From assembly GCA_036924085.1 (NCBI GenBank), contig JAVGWX010000005.1:39310164-39374163 (forward strand): a stretch of 64,000 bases of DNA. The letters are read 5' to 3'. Below, in pieces: positions 21,386-33,029 of the stretch. The notes under the pieces were generated by a model. The model was not told where the DNA came from, did not search any database, and was given only the letters and a program-made list of their open reading frames with translations. A program made the position numbers and the translations under genes. Source of the stretch: Ariolimax columbianus. Taxonomy: Eukaryota; Mollusca; Gastropoda; Stylommatophora; Arionidae. Every line of letters begins with the position of its first letter. Position 1 is the first letter of the stretch.

Positions 21386-22325
21386 AAAAGATATCGTAGG
21401 TGTGAAAACACGATACAGGTACTAAAGGTGGGGGAGCTTATAAAACACGATGATACAGGTACTAAATGTGTTTGAGTTTAGAAAACATAAACATGATGAT
21501 ATAGGTTTTAACGGTGTGGGTGGTTTAGAAGATATGAGGATGAAGATACTATAGAAGGGGTCGTTTAAAAAACGCGATGATACAGATACTAAAGATGTGG
21601 GTGGTTTAGAAAACATGATGATGAAGATACTATAGAAGGGGTCGTTTAAAAAACGCGATGATACAGATACTAAAGATGTGGGTGGTTTAGAAAACATGAT
21701 GATGAAGATACTATAGAAGGGGTCGTTTAAAAAACGCGATGATACAGATACTAAAGATGTGGGTGGTTTAGAAAACATGATGATGAAGATACTATAGAAG
21801 GGGTCGTTTAAAAAACGCGATGATACAGATACTAAAGATGTGGGTGGTTTAGAAAATATGATGATGAAGATACTATAGAAGGGGTCGTTTAAAAAACGCG
21901 ATGATACAGATACTAAAGATGTGGGTGGTTTAGAAAACATGATGATGAAGATACTATAGAAGGGGTTGTTTAAAAAACGCGATGATACAGATACTAAAGA
22001 TGTGGGTGGTTTAGAAAATATGATGATGAAGATACTATAGAAGGGGTCGTTTAAAAAACGCGATGATACAGATACTAAAGATGTGGGTGGTTTAGAAAAC
22101 ATGATGATGAAGATACTATAGAAGGGGTCGTTTAAAAAACGCGATGATACAGATACTAAAGATGTGGGTGGTTTAGAAAACATGAAGACATAGGTACTAA
22201 AATGTAGGTGAATTAGAAAACAGGATGATACACGTACTAATGATGATGGTGGATTAGAAAACAGGATGATACAGGTACTACAGAAGTTGGTGTTTAGAAA
22301 ACAAGACATGGTTATGGATGGAGAC
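21386..22325. repeat. 81-bp higher-order satellite (two 40-41-bp halves)
   Basis: About eight near-identical 81-bp units between 21540 and 22180, each made of two related halves (GATGATACAGATACTAAAGA and GATGATGAAGATACTATAGA). Divergent monomers of about 39-40 bp flank both sides. The GATACANGTACTAAA core links it to the other three arrays. The minus-strand frame 21422-22360 reads 27-residue repeats (core SKPPTSLVSVSSRFL) because 81 is divisible by three; no evidence of a real protein. Confidence 0.9.
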
Positions 22326-22429
22326 CTAAATAGAACTTGGAACAGCGCATAATTTGCCACCCCTTGTAAGGAGCCCTAAGCAGATTAAGAACGGAAGTAT
22401 CCAGGTGTAGATCGAACGACACAATGAAG

Positions 22430-22850
22430 ATATGCTGAGCCAACCAAGACCCCGAACACCTGTTTTCCTGCCCAAGAATGGGGATCCATCAAAGACCCCG
22501 AACACATGTATACCTGCCCAAGAATGGAGAGCCATCCAAGACCCCGAACACCTTTTTTCCTGCCCAAGAATGGGGAGGCATCCAAGACCCCGAACACCTT
22601 TTTTCCTGCCTAAGAATGGGGAGGCACCCAAGACCCTGAACATCTGCCCAAGAATGGGGAGGCATCCAAGACCCCGAACACCTGTATACCTGCCCAAAAA
22701 TGGAGAACCATCGAAGACCCCGAACACCTGTATACATGCCCAAGAATGGGGATCCATCAAAGACCCCGAATACCTGTATACCTGCATGAGAATGGGGAGC
22801 CATCCAAGACCCCGAACACCTGTATACCTGCCTAAAAATGAAAGGACCAG
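22430..22850. repeat. 46-bp tandem repeat, GC-richer
   Basis: About nine copies of a 46-bp unit with CCAAGACCCCGAACACCTGT and TGCCCAAGAATGGGGA; units start at 22448, 22494 and 22540. Frames on both strands stay open across parts of it. No protein assignment. Confidence 0.9.
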
Positions 22851-24177
22851 GCACTTTGACTGATCTCGGGACAGCAAATTAGCGACATTCCAGGACAGCT
22901 GATTTCTGGTCCAATACTTTGTGATGCTGCCTGATACGCAAAGTAAGTAAGAACTTAGAAAGTAGAAGTCTAGAACACTTTATCACCAACCGAATTCTCT
23001 CTTAGTGGGACAAGTGTTATTTTACTTTTCTAAAGATTTTGATTAGCTGGGCCGCCACGTTTTTTGTTTATCTATCTGTGCAAGTGGCTAGTCGAACATT
23101 GAAATAATCAGACACTCACTCCAGTGACCGACTGATAGAACATATATAAATATCCAGGTTTTGAATGACAACTCACTTTCCTGAGTGTACTCCCTGGCGG
23201 CGAGATGTGCATTAGAATGAGCCACTCAGAAAACTGTACTGTCTTGTCTATAGCAATAGACGGTTTGTTGTATGTCCTTTGGACATTGTTGATGCAGCGT
23301 CTGGTAACAAAGTATGAGTTACGGGTCAGAAGTGACATTTGCCTGTTTGAATATAGCTAATAGTACCCGAGATTATGTTATCGTATAGTTTGTTCAAATA
23401 AACCGTTGATAAATACTGATAAACGTAGTTGCGTTGCCCTCCAGTTAATCAAACTGTAAATTGTTACCTGACAGTGAGTTCCGTAAAGTAACAACCAAGA
23501 AAGCGACGTGTTGACCCGAGTCGTATTTCCATTGTTTAGTTCGTTGCAGCTCAGTTTGAGGTGTATGCCGCACTTCTCCGTTTGCTTACAGTGGTGGTTT
23601 TAGAGTGGAAATATACATACGGGCTAATCATGAGCTAACAAATTGCCTGGGAGAGATTGGATCCTGCTCGGTTAGCAAGATGACCAAGCCACATTGCTCA
23701 CACGGTGAGAAATTCCCTTCACACTCCTTGGGGTTACGGGAAAGACACGACACAGCGTAGAAGAAATCGGTTTTACATAGATTCGGTCGTCTTTTAAACC
23801 AGTATAATGAGATTAAGTTAGCTTTAAGTTGTTACCTCTTCTACCTAAATGAAAGCTATGAATTGACATTACATTTACGTTTGTTCTTCGTTTTTAAGGC
23901 TGGAACCTCTTACATAGACGTTTGTGAATACTTGATCCATTGCACTATTAACATACATAGGACGACTATTACTGGTTCGCGATGATAATGTTAGGATAAC
24001 CTGAGCCATGAAGATAACTGGACATAACTTAGGCACACTTAACAATGTCGAAAAAATGTTGAAAAGTACTTCGTGTTTGTGCTGAATGAGGTAGTTGAAA
24101 CACATGCTGTGAAAGGATAGCACTTCTGCACAATTGTCCACTTTTTATTGTAAATCAGTTCTAAGCGTCCTGTTTTC

Positions 24178-24182
<5 letters not shown>
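22851..24182. other. unassigned sequence
   Basis: About 1.3 kb with only short frames (23108-23338 and 23875-24141 minus) lacking recognisable domains. Confidence 0.4.
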
Positions 24183-24235
<53 letters not shown>

Positions 24236-24240
24236 TATAT
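24183..24240. repeat. (TA)n/(CA)n microsatellite
   Basis: TA tract passing into ACACACACAC and back to TATAT. Confidence 0.93.
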
Positions 24241-24835
24241 TATTCACTCCTTTAACACGTGATGAAATCGCAATTATAAGACTAAACATAACTGTACTGA
24301 AACAACACATTTTGAAACACACTTTTTTGAGAGCTTGGAATGCAACACTCTAATTCTGTGGGTAGTTGGCTATGAAGAAAATTGAGCTCTATAACGACCG
24401 TCTCCTAGCTACCAATTGGACTGATTCCTACGTTGTTATGCTGGACACAATCAGCTTACATTTCCAATAGCAACTGAAAAATTAACTTTGCCGATTGGCG
24501 CTTTTGCTAACATGTCATTACGCTTAAATAAAAATTAACATTACAATTTCAATTTATAAATTATTTCACATCTGTTTTAGGCAAAGGCATGTCTTCTCTA
24601 ATTCTTCAAAAATTGTGTAAGATAGCTGCGCCTATCCTGTCTATTCTATCACTTCGCCACTGTATTGAAAGTGTGGGTGGGGAGAAATAGAACAGTTGCC
24701 GCTCATAGATGAGATCTCCTGCAGTGACACCCCTAACACGCTAATCAGCACTAATGGTGTATATTTATAAATGGCTTTAGTTTGATCATAGAAATATTAC
24801 AATGACGCACAGTTCGACAAAAAGAGAAACAATAA
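24241..24835. other. unassigned AT-rich sequence
   Basis: Nothing recognised. Confidence 0.5.
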
Positions 24836-24911
24836 GAAAGATAGTGGGAACCACCAACTGTGAAATAGAGGGACAAATATAGTGGGAGAGACAAATAGTG
24901 GTAGTAGCAGC

Positions 24912-24961
<50 letters not shown>

Positions 24962-25370
24962 CAGCAGCAGCAGCAATAGTAGTAGTAGTAGTAGTAGTAT
25001 CAGTAGTATAGTAGTAGTAGTAGTAGCATTAGTAGCAGTAGAAGCAGTAGTAGTAGTAGTAGTAGTAGTAGTAGGAGTAATAGTAGTAGTAGTAACAGTA
25101 GTAGTAGTAGTAGTAGTAGTAGTAGTTGTTGTTGTTGAAAGATAATGGGAACCACAAACTGTGTGATAGAGGGAGAAATTTAGTTAGAGAGACAAATAGT
25201 AGTAGTAGTAGTAGTAGTAGTAGCAGTAGTAGTAGCAGCAGTAGCAGTAGCAGTAGTAGCAGCACCAGTAGTAGAAGTAGTAGTACCAGTAGTAGAAGTA
25301 GTAGTAGTACCAGGAGTAGACGTAGTAGTAGTAGTAGTAGTTGTAGTAGTCTTTGTTGTTGTTGTTGAGG
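24836..25370. repeat. duplicated block with (AGT)n microsatellites
   Basis: Two AGT/GTA-rich tracts (about 24896-25130 and 25196-25370). Each is preceded by the same leader of about 60 bp (GAAAGATA.TGGGAACCAC, AACTGTG, ATAGAGGGA, GAGAGACAAATAGT) at 24836 and 25137. So a leader-plus-microsatellite unit of about 300 bp is tandemly duplicated. Poly-Ser, poly-Val and poly-Leu frames are artefacts. Confidence 0.88.
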
Positions 25371-26384
25371 AGGATGACCCTTTTGTGGGCCCTAAAGATG
25401 TCGTTGCGTGGAAGGTTGTCGGGGCTTTCCTCACATTCTCAAAATGAAATACCTCAAGAACAAAGCACGATCACGATTAACTGATTCACGTCTGCAAGAC
25501 TGTTTACCTGCGAATTCTGCTTGTACAAAACTGAACATCTGATTGGCTTTCAAACTCAAGAATCCGATTAACACGGTGAGTGTTTTCAGAAATTTATTGC
25601 TTTAAAAAATGAAACCATTAGATTGCATAATGCTCACGCACTTGATATTTCACTTGAACAGTGCTCCCAACTGTAAAAGGTTAATAACTCCTGCATTACA
25701 GCGTGCACTCCCATTGTACGGGTGCAACAATAGATCTGTAGGGATGGTAAATAAAGGCCGCGTATCTTGCAGGCACACTTTAATATGCAAGTTATGTTTA
25801 TTTACCTATACCTCCCTCCGCCCCAAATGAGAAAAACAAAACTACACTTACCTTGATTTTGAGCTGGTGCCCTGTATGTCACGAGACCTGTAACGTCACT
25901 GACCGGCCACCAGGTCACTGAAGTAGTGCCAGATATTACATCAAAGATCCAAGTCTGCCAATGAGAAATTTGTAACATTGGCTTATTTTGCGAGAAATTG
26001 TAAAGTCGCTCCCTTTTTTTATTTTAGTTCTACATACTATCATTACACAAATTATCGACAATGTATATGAAACATCGACATTGTGAGAGCAATTGGTTAA
26101 GCTGTAAATATATGGATTTAAACTGCACATTTTTATTAAACAATTAGACAAACAGTGAATATGCCAAATTGACATATTGTGAACAATTGTCCGGTTTTTC
26201 TACGCTCGTTGTTAATATTACACATTTATGTTTAACAATTTAGTGACAGCAAACGGAAAGCATATTTTAATTATCAGAAAACATGGACGCTAGTCAACAG
26301 AAAAGAAAGCCAGGTAAAAGGAAATCCCGATTCTGTTCACAGGTGGGGGTTATACGTGTCGATGCCACTCGATCAAATATCATT
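25371..26384. other. unassigned sequence
   Basis: About 1 kb with short frames only. No feature supported. Confidence 0.4.
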
Positions 26385-26750
26385 CGGTTAAATGTCCGCT
26401 CTATAATATGTTCTTTCGTTCAATGTCCGCTTGATGAAATATCCTTTCGTTCAATGTCCGTTTGATGAAAAGTCCTTTTGTTCAATGTCCGTTTGATGAA
26501 ATGTCCTTTTGTTCAATGTCCGTTTGATGAAATGTTCTTTGGTTCAATGTCCGTTTGATGAAATGTCCTTTGGTTCAATGTCCACTAGATGGGATTTTCT
26601 GGAGTTCAATATCAGCTTAGCCAAACGTTAGTTGCTTTACTGCCCGATTCATCAAGTGTTCGTTGGTTCGATGTCCGATCAAATAAATATCCGTCAGTTA
26701 AATGTCGGGTCGATCAAACGTCCGTCTGTGATATGATCATTTGCATAATA
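26385..26750. repeat. 31-bp tandem repeat of AATGTCC half-units
   Basis: About ten units, with the middle ones exactly 31 bp: TTCAATGTCCGTTTG then ATGAAATGTCCTTTTG. The two halves resemble each other (AATGTCC..TTG), so the ancestral period was about 15-16 bp. Edge units are more diverged. Confidence 0.85.
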
Positions 26751-27505
26751 CCCGGTCTTCTTCTGCCCTGGTACTAATAAGTAAGAATCGTGTATCGAAA
26801 AAGGCAACTACCAGTGTTGTTTAAACCCACTTGGGTAGAAGACTCCCTACTTAGCACTGTGGCTGGAGAGATCCAGTAGTCCTGGTTTGAAAGAAAGCTC
26901 TAGAAGAAAGAATTTAAATGAAAGTGGAAATGAAAATAGCCAACAATGCGTTATTTACCCAGGCTTTAGAATAAAGCAAGTTTAGGAAGAAGTGATTGAA
27001 GAAGAAGAAGAAGAAGAAGAAGAAGAAGAAGAAGAACATGAAAAGAACGAGAAAGAAGATGAAGATGAAGAAGAAAGAAAACGCGTAAAAACTGAGGAAG
27101 GAGTAATAACTCTTCTAGATGACCGCAGTATAATGACAATTTATGTAGTTTCCTTTCTCTTAATATCGATTATTCCCCTTACCCTATTACCGGGCCGCAA
27201 CAATGTTATTACCATATGGACACACTTGAGAAATTTATGTTCGACCTTTGCTGTTCTATTTACACATAGCCCTTCCATCTCTTCCACGGTGATGGTATCA
27301 GGCCGTGGCATGCTTGATGGTCGTACCAACTTAGTTTAGTTTCACCTCAATTATAAGCATGGGAACACATCCACAGTTAACTTCATTATTAAAAAGCCCG
27401 CATCTACTTACTAATGCGCACTTATAGTGTGGTTTCTGCCGCACTATGGTTGCGCGTTGATATACTAACCCAATGCACAATCCTTCTTAGTCGACTTTTA
27501 ATTAC
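26751..27505. other. unassigned sequence with a (GAA)n tract
   Basis: A (GAA)n microsatellite at about 26998-27036, followed by GA-rich sequence to 27095. It lacks LINE-G sequence next to it, so it is not a LINE-G tail. Nothing else recognised. Confidence 0.5.
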
Positions 27506-27509
27506 TAAT

Positions 27510-28940
27510 AAAAGAGGATACCCTAGTGTATCTGGGAGAAACACTGTACAAACAGTTGAAATTTGGCAGCGACATCTCCAATATTAGAAGTAAAGCAGTC
27601 AAGCGTTTAAACTTAATCAAAAGATTTGCTAGTACACATTTGGGAGCTGATAAACTATACCTTGGTTATGTACAAATAACATCTCATCTGTTGACTGAAT
27701 CAAGCTCTCAGACTAATTTGTGGGAGGATGAGATCAATACCTGCAGCGAGGGGCGAGATAGAGGCCAACATATAACCGCTAGATATGCGGTGCCCAGAAG
27801 AAAGGGGGCACTGACTGAAAAGGTAGAGAGATACAAGTGATAATAAAATGGCCATCCAAATAGGGTACAAATTGACACTTGGAAGACATTGAGAAAACTA
27901 AAGCAATTGTCCCCACTGGATGTAGCAAAAGAGGAAAGCCATATTCACAAACTACCAGAGGAGAGAGAAATGGAAAACATACATTTTGCACCATCCCACA
28001 CCCTTGGAAAAATCTTTGTCTGCCAGTCATACAAACACACCTGATAGAAAAGGCAACCACAAAGGAGATTGCACCTAATATCCTGAAGCCATGTGCCTTA
28101 GAGACAGTATCTATATACCTACCCAAAATTAGTAGTCCTGGTCTATACGGATGGATCAGCATTCCAATCTACCTCTTTTGCAATGAATGGTATCCATATG
28201 AAATAGCCGGATGGGTCATTTACGAGTTTTGTGATTCGTGCAGCGAAAACCGTTCAAATAATGAAGCGGAGGCCAATGCTATTAAGACTGCAGTTGAGAT
28301 CCTGCACCAACAGCTTGACTTGGTGGAATTGTTGCCGATGGACTTTGTGATTTTTAGAGATTCTAAGTCGGTTCTGGAGGCACTGAAGAACACCCCATTC
28401 AAAGAAAAGGAGATATTCTTAGTGGGGAGGGTGATCAACAACATCATCACTGCCCACTGGATAAATATCACCCTGCAATGGAGCCCTGGACATAGTGGAC
28501 TACTAGGAAGCGATATAGCCGACAGATTGGCAAAAGCAGGGTCCCCTAAACAACAATCGGATAGATCCTGCAGTAACCACACAGTGAAACTAATTATTAA
28601 GAATAATACTCGGGGAATTAGGATGAACACGTGGGCGACGGGAAAAACAGGTCGCAGTGTGTTTAGCGACATGTCACGGCCAAAAAGTAACGATGACATA
28701 AATAAACTACATAGAAGAGATCAAAGTCTCATTTGTTAGTTCCGAACAGGACATACCAGAGTCATTAGTCACTTAAACCGCATCAATCTCCAGCACTTGC
28801 TCTTGTGCAGACATTGCTCGCATCCTTATGAAACAGTTCGACATCTACTCATTAGTACAAGGCGCTTGCGGACATTAGGAAATCATTCTCACAAGCACTG
28901 CCGATAATTGCCACCTCACTGTACGGATCAGTGAAACAAC
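27510..28940 (+). pseudogene. Jockey/I-like LINE, RT end plus RNase H
   Basis: The plus frame at 27526 gives YLGETLYKQLKFGSDIS...AVKRLNLIKRFASTHLGADK, the region after RT motif C. The frame 27879-28739 contains an RNase H domain: NNEAEANAIKTAVEIL near 28255, FRDSKSVLEALKN near 28350 and LQWSPGHSGLLGSDIADRLA near 28477. The first catalytic box (usually TDGS) is not preserved. After the stop, FRTGHTRVISHLNRIN and a CxxC...H motif can be read to about 28880. It is a different lineage from LINE-G. RT catalytic motifs are absent. Confidence 0.72.
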
Positions 28941-28984
28941 TGAAGAGGACCTGTATCTATATCAGAATGGCATTGGGCTGCCAA

Positions 28985-29295
28985 TTGTTGGGTGGAAGGG
29001 TGGTTTGTGAGGGTGTGGGAGTGCTGTTATATGGTAGGATTGTTACGTGGCCAAACCATTTATTTGCTGTCTTTTGATGTAGTCTAATACTGGTGTTGTT
29101 TCAAGCAGTCAGTCTCCTGATGCCATTGTTTTTGATCATGCATCTCCTTGTTACACCCACAATTTTTCGCAGGCGTTTCATTTCTGCTGTTACGATCTGT
29201 CGTCTTTCATGTGATGTTGGTGTCCAGTTCTGACATTGATAGCATCATGTTGGGACGAAGATCGTGTTGTATATCAAAAAAACAAATTAAATAAA
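28985..29295 (-). pseudogene. RTE-like LINE C-terminal remnant
   Basis: On the minus strand, short in-frame pieces match the post-RT tail of RTE-like elements: VTAEMKRLRKIVGVTRR-like, LTA.NNTSIRLHQKT-like and KWFGHVT near 29050. No intact frame. It lies back to back with the plus-strand LINE just upstream. Confidence 0.5.
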
Positions 29296-29411
29296 GTCTA
29301 AATATATCAACGTTTGTTTTTAGAGGAATCATATATTTTCGTGGCCGAATACATCAATGACAATTTCCCGCTCTGATGTACCGGTAATGTCTTCATATAT
29401 TTAATAAACAG

Positions 29412-29474
29412 TATAGGGGACGGCGTGGGCTAGTGGTTAAGTGACACGGCTCACAACCCCAAGGTGTTGGGTTC
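29412..29474 (+). mobile_element. tRNA-derived SINE, 5' half (split by LINE-G copy D)
   Basis: GGGGACGGCGTGGGCTAGTG with A-box TGGGCTAGTGG (29426-29436), then ACGGCTCACAAC, up to GGTGTTGGGTTC. The remainder of the same SINE resumes at 32617. It matches 58371-58430. Confidence 0.9.
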
Positions 29475-29539
29475 TTCTTCTTCTTCTTCTTCTTCTTCTT
29501 CGTACGCAGTCAGACAGTAACCATTATTTATTCGAAAAA

Positions 29540-30415
29540 ACAGCGGTCATCCTGAGGCTGTCCACTGCCATAGAGCTTGTCTAGTGTTGCCACTGATGAT
29601 GGCCACATCTACTATCTCTAATCCTCGTATGTCGGGCAGTTTTGCAGCGAATGCTCAGCGGTCATTTTCCCGGTACCACACGGGCATTCGTCGGTGCCAC
29701 CTATCTTCAATTTATTGAATAGGTGGTACCTGAGTCTATTGCTGCCAGTGCGAAGTCTGAAAACCACGACCTGCTCTCTTCTGTTCAACTGGTAAAAGGC
29801 ATCGTTTTTGGTGTAGCCAGTATGTTCGGTTTCCCATTTGGTCATGTATCTAGCTCTAATAAGCCGTTTTGACTCTTCGTATGTCATACTAGTATCTGGT
29901 TGTGGTAGTCTTGCACCTTATTTTGCAAGTCTGTCTGCCTCCTCGTTGCCTTGGATGTTGCAGTGAGATGGAACAAACTGCACCACTACCCTTTTTGGTG
30001 AGGACTGCTGGCATAGTTGACAGAGTACTGCTCTTAAATCATTAAGTTCAGTATTTTTCTGGCTTTTTAGTGCACTGACTACGGCCAGAGCATCTGTAAA
30101 CAGGACTATGTGGCTTTCATTCCTTTTACCTGTCACCATTTCTTCCACTGCCGCCCTCAGTGCCTCTGCCTCCGATCTGAAATTGCTTGTGTATTTTCCA
30201 GTAGCGAATGACAGTGTTATTTTTCTGCCATTTGGTAGGTTCAGAAATGCTCCCGCCCCTCCGTTCTGTGTTGTATTTTTTACGGAACCGTCGGTGTATG
30301 CATGGGTCCAGTCCATGCTTGGGTAGTTTTCCGTTATGTAACTCAGGGTAGTATCTCTTCTTTCTTTTTCAGACTGGCAGTTTTTGTTTCCAATACCTGG
30401 TATATTTTCTACCAC
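29540..30415 (-). pseudogene. LINE-G RNase H and C-terminal domain (copy D)
   Basis: 30415-29918 gives a near-complete RNase H: YTDGSV, SEAEALRAAVE, LFTDALAVV and NIQGNEEADRLAK, with acidic catalytic positions present. A stop follows at LAK. 29887-29618 gives YEESKRLIRARYMTKWE, VVVFRLRTGSNRLR and CPCGTGKMTAEHSLQNCP. The frame ends FFE then TAA before the tail. Confidence 0.87.
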
Positions 30416-30436
30416 CTCTGGAAATATATGCTGCCT

Positions 30437-31925
30437 CTAGGTAGGTTTTCGTACAGTAGGGATGGGCTTTGGTGTTATTGCGTTCATGGGGTTGTCGTGC
30501 ATCCTTGCTTTGGCTATTTCTGCAAAGTTTCTTCGCTTTAGTTTCCCATTTCCGAAATTGTTTAGTCTCTGGTGCATTGAATGGTCAGTCAGTCTTCTGA
30601 GTTTCTCTGATTGCAGCTGGGCTCGGCAGTCTCTTCTGTCGGTCATGGATTGCAGTTTTGTAATCTTTTCAAGTTCTACAATTTGCGTTGATTTCATGCC
30701 TCCTGTTATAACTCTCATGGATTGATTTTGGAGTTTGCTAACTTTATCGAAGTTCGCCTTTGCTGCTGTTTTCCATGCCGCAATCCCATACTCGAGAACT
30801 GGTCTCACTCTTCCAGTGAACAGTTTCTTTAGTATACTTTCGTCTCTCCCCAGCTTGTGCCAGCAAGTTTCTTCATGATTGCCATTCTTTCTCGGGCTCT
30901 CATTCGGTTTCCCTCGATCTGACTTTTCCATATCTTTCGCCGATCAAATGTGACTTCCATGTAGTTTGGGTTGTCGTTTGGCTGCAGGTATTTGCCGTTT
31001 AGACTTAATTTGGTGTTTTGGGCTTTGATTGATAGCGAGAATATTGTACATGTGGTTTTTTCCTCGTTTATTTTGACCAGCCATGAATTCGCCCACTCTT
31101 CCAGTGATGTTATGGCCTGCTGCATCGGATTTCTTGCTATGGTGAGATTCTTTTCAGAGATCCACATAGCTAGATCGTCTGCAAACAATGAGCTATGGAC
31201 TCTTCTTGGTATATTACCTGTAATGTCATTTATATACACCAGGTAGAGTGTGGGTGACAGTACTCCCCCTTGGGGTACTACCCGCTCAAGTGTCACCTTT
31301 TTGCTCATCTGCCCTTGTACTTGAACTCTGGCCGTTCTGTTTTTGAGGTAGTGGTTGATCCACTTGTTCATTTTCCCACAAACTTCACTTCTTCTAAGCT
31401 TAACTCAAAGTCCATCTTTCCAGACTTTTTTCAAATGCCTTTTCCAGGTCCACCCAAACCGCTACTGTGTTTTTCTATTCCTGGTAGGCATCTTCTATTT
31501 CCTGGGCTATGAGGATGACCTGATCCTCAGTGGATATGTGCTGTCTAAAGCCTGCTTGCTGTGGAATTAGTATGCGTTTTTTCTTCCAGATGCCACATCA
31601 GTCTGGTGTTTATCATACGTTACATTAGTTTGCCGACACAGCTCAGTAGGCTGATAGGCCTGAATCCATTTGAATCTGTTTTGTCTTTTCCTTTCTTTGG
31701 TACTGGTACAAGTACTGCGTCTTTCCATGCCTGGGGTACAATACCCCTTTTCCAGCTTTGGTTCAGGACTGATAGCAATTTTCTCTTCGCTGTTTGGCCC
31801 AGCCCCATCAGCATTTCGTGTGTTATCCCGTCTTTTCCTGGAGATTTCCTTTTCTTTAATGTTCTCATGGCCTCTTTCCTTTCGTTCATTGTTAATTTTG
31901 CCATCATATGCTCTTCTGGTGCCAT
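30437..31925 (-). pseudogene. LINE-G reverse transcriptase (copy D)
   Basis: Three minus frames. 31620-31925 gives KSPGKDGITHEMLMGLGQ and PKKGKDKTDSNGFRPISLL. 30829-31371 gives VVPQGGVLSPTLYLVYIND and the catalytic FADDLAMW at residues 63-66 and after. 30437-30931 gives the post-RT region TGRVRPVLEYGIAAW. Motif A lies in a frame-broken stretch near 31420-31460. The best-preserved RT boxes of the family are in this copy. Confidence 0.87.
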
Positions 31926-32616
31926 ATTGATGTTGTCGTGCCCCTTTTGCTCTTCATTAATGTCTGTATGCTATCTGCAGGGACATCTATGTGGTTCGCT
32001 CTGGCATAGTGTTCAACAAAGGCGTTTGCGGCAATTTTTCCACTGAGCAAGTTTTCGCCCTGCTTGATGGTAAATTTGCTCGTTTTACGGAGTTTCGTCA
32101 TTCATGGCTCTGACTAACTTCCATAGTTTGTTCCCTTCTTTGTGTTTTTCGTACGCATTTCTTCTTCGTACGCACCTTCTTTGTCTAAGTTGAGGCTTTC
32201 TGTTTTGTTTTTCCTGCTTTCTCTTCCTGTTTGGTTTAGAGTGTATTTGTATTTCGCCGTAGCAGCTTTGAGGGCGATATTTGCCTCCAATGATTGTTCT
32301 CGCTCTGCCATGTTCCTAGCATTTGTGACTGCGTCTTCCGCTTTCTGCGGCTCATCATTCCAATAGGGCTTATAATTTGTCCGTGCCCCTCTTGGGATGG
32401 TTTCAGTGGCAGCTTGCATTACTGCTTTGCTTAGGCTTTCCACCATTGGCTTCATTTTGTTGTTCCGTGTGTTGATGGTTTCACACAGCCCATCTGTCAG
32501 GCTTTCAAATCTGTCCCAGTCGGCTCGTTTGTAATTCCAACGTTGGAGCGGTTTTGTTTCCTGTGGGCCTACTTCCATATCAATTTCTAGCCTAATTGGC
32601 ATGTGGTCGCTACCTG
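31904..32616 (-). pseudogene. LINE-G endonuclease end and linker (copy D)
   Basis: Reads GSDHMPIRLEID, the last conserved box of the APE-type endonuclease (SDH is catalytic). A charged linker follows (RWNYKRADWDRFESLTDGL, TETIPRGARTNYKPYW, KYKYTLNQ), then SKFTIKQGENLLSGKIAANA leading into the RT. Everything upstream of SDH is missing because the element is 5'-truncated here. The linker frame breaks between 32114 and 32101. Confidence 0.82.
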
Positions 32617-32795
32617 GGTATTGGGTTCGATACCCATCACAGCACCAGCTGTTACACAGGGTAAGCAGACCCATACATTAAATGGATGCTGAAGTCGGAT
32701 GCACTGGGCCGACAGGCGCAAAATAAATACTACAGTTCAACGCACACCATCTTTGGGGATTAGAGAAATAAGGCGAACGCAACTAAAAAAAACCA
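32617..32795 (+). mobile_element. tRNA-derived SINE, 3' half (split by LINE-G copy D)
   Basis: Resumes at GGTATTGGGTTCGATACCC (B-box with one change), then CATCACAGCACC, GTCGGATGCACTGGGCCGAC, TTCAACGCACACC, TTAGAGAAATAAGGC, and ends in poly-A near 32785. It is continuous with 29412-29474 once copy D is removed. Confidence 0.9.
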
Positions 32796-33029
32796 AACAA
32801 AAATCACAGTATATAAATAACATGTCAAATTTAAGATCAAATATAACAAAATCGTTTTTTGAATTCTGGAGAAATTCTAGTCAATGTGTGCACATTTTTC
32901 AAATGGACACTGGTATCTTCAGAGATTCAAATAACGATATATGTAGTAGTAGCAGCTGCAATAAAACAACATGAAGTTGCAGTAAGAGTAGTAGCAATAG
33001 TGGTTATGGCATGTGTTCTAATTGTCTTC
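32796..33029. other. unassigned sequence
   Basis: Short GTAGTAG-rich stretches only. Confidence 0.4.

Larger units (their letters stand above)
29475..32616 (-). mobile_element. LINE-G copy D, longest copy
   Basis: 3142 bp on the minus strand, from inside the endonuclease domain (GSDHMPIRLEID at about 32610) to a (TTC)n/(GAA)n tail at 29475-29500. It inserted into a SINE. The flanks GGTGTTGGGTTC (29463-29474) and GGTATTGGGTTC (32618-32629) form an 11/12 target-site duplication. The order endonuclease, RT, RNase H and Cys/His motif identifies the family architecture. Several frameshifts make it defective. Confidence 0.92.

Noticed and set aside
24882..25434. Poly-Ser, poly-Val, poly-Leu and poly-Thr frames
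   Set aside because: Products of the AGT microsatellite, open on both strands.
26998..27036. (GAA)n tract as another LINE-G tail
   Set aside because: No LINE-G 3' sequence adjoins it on either strand.
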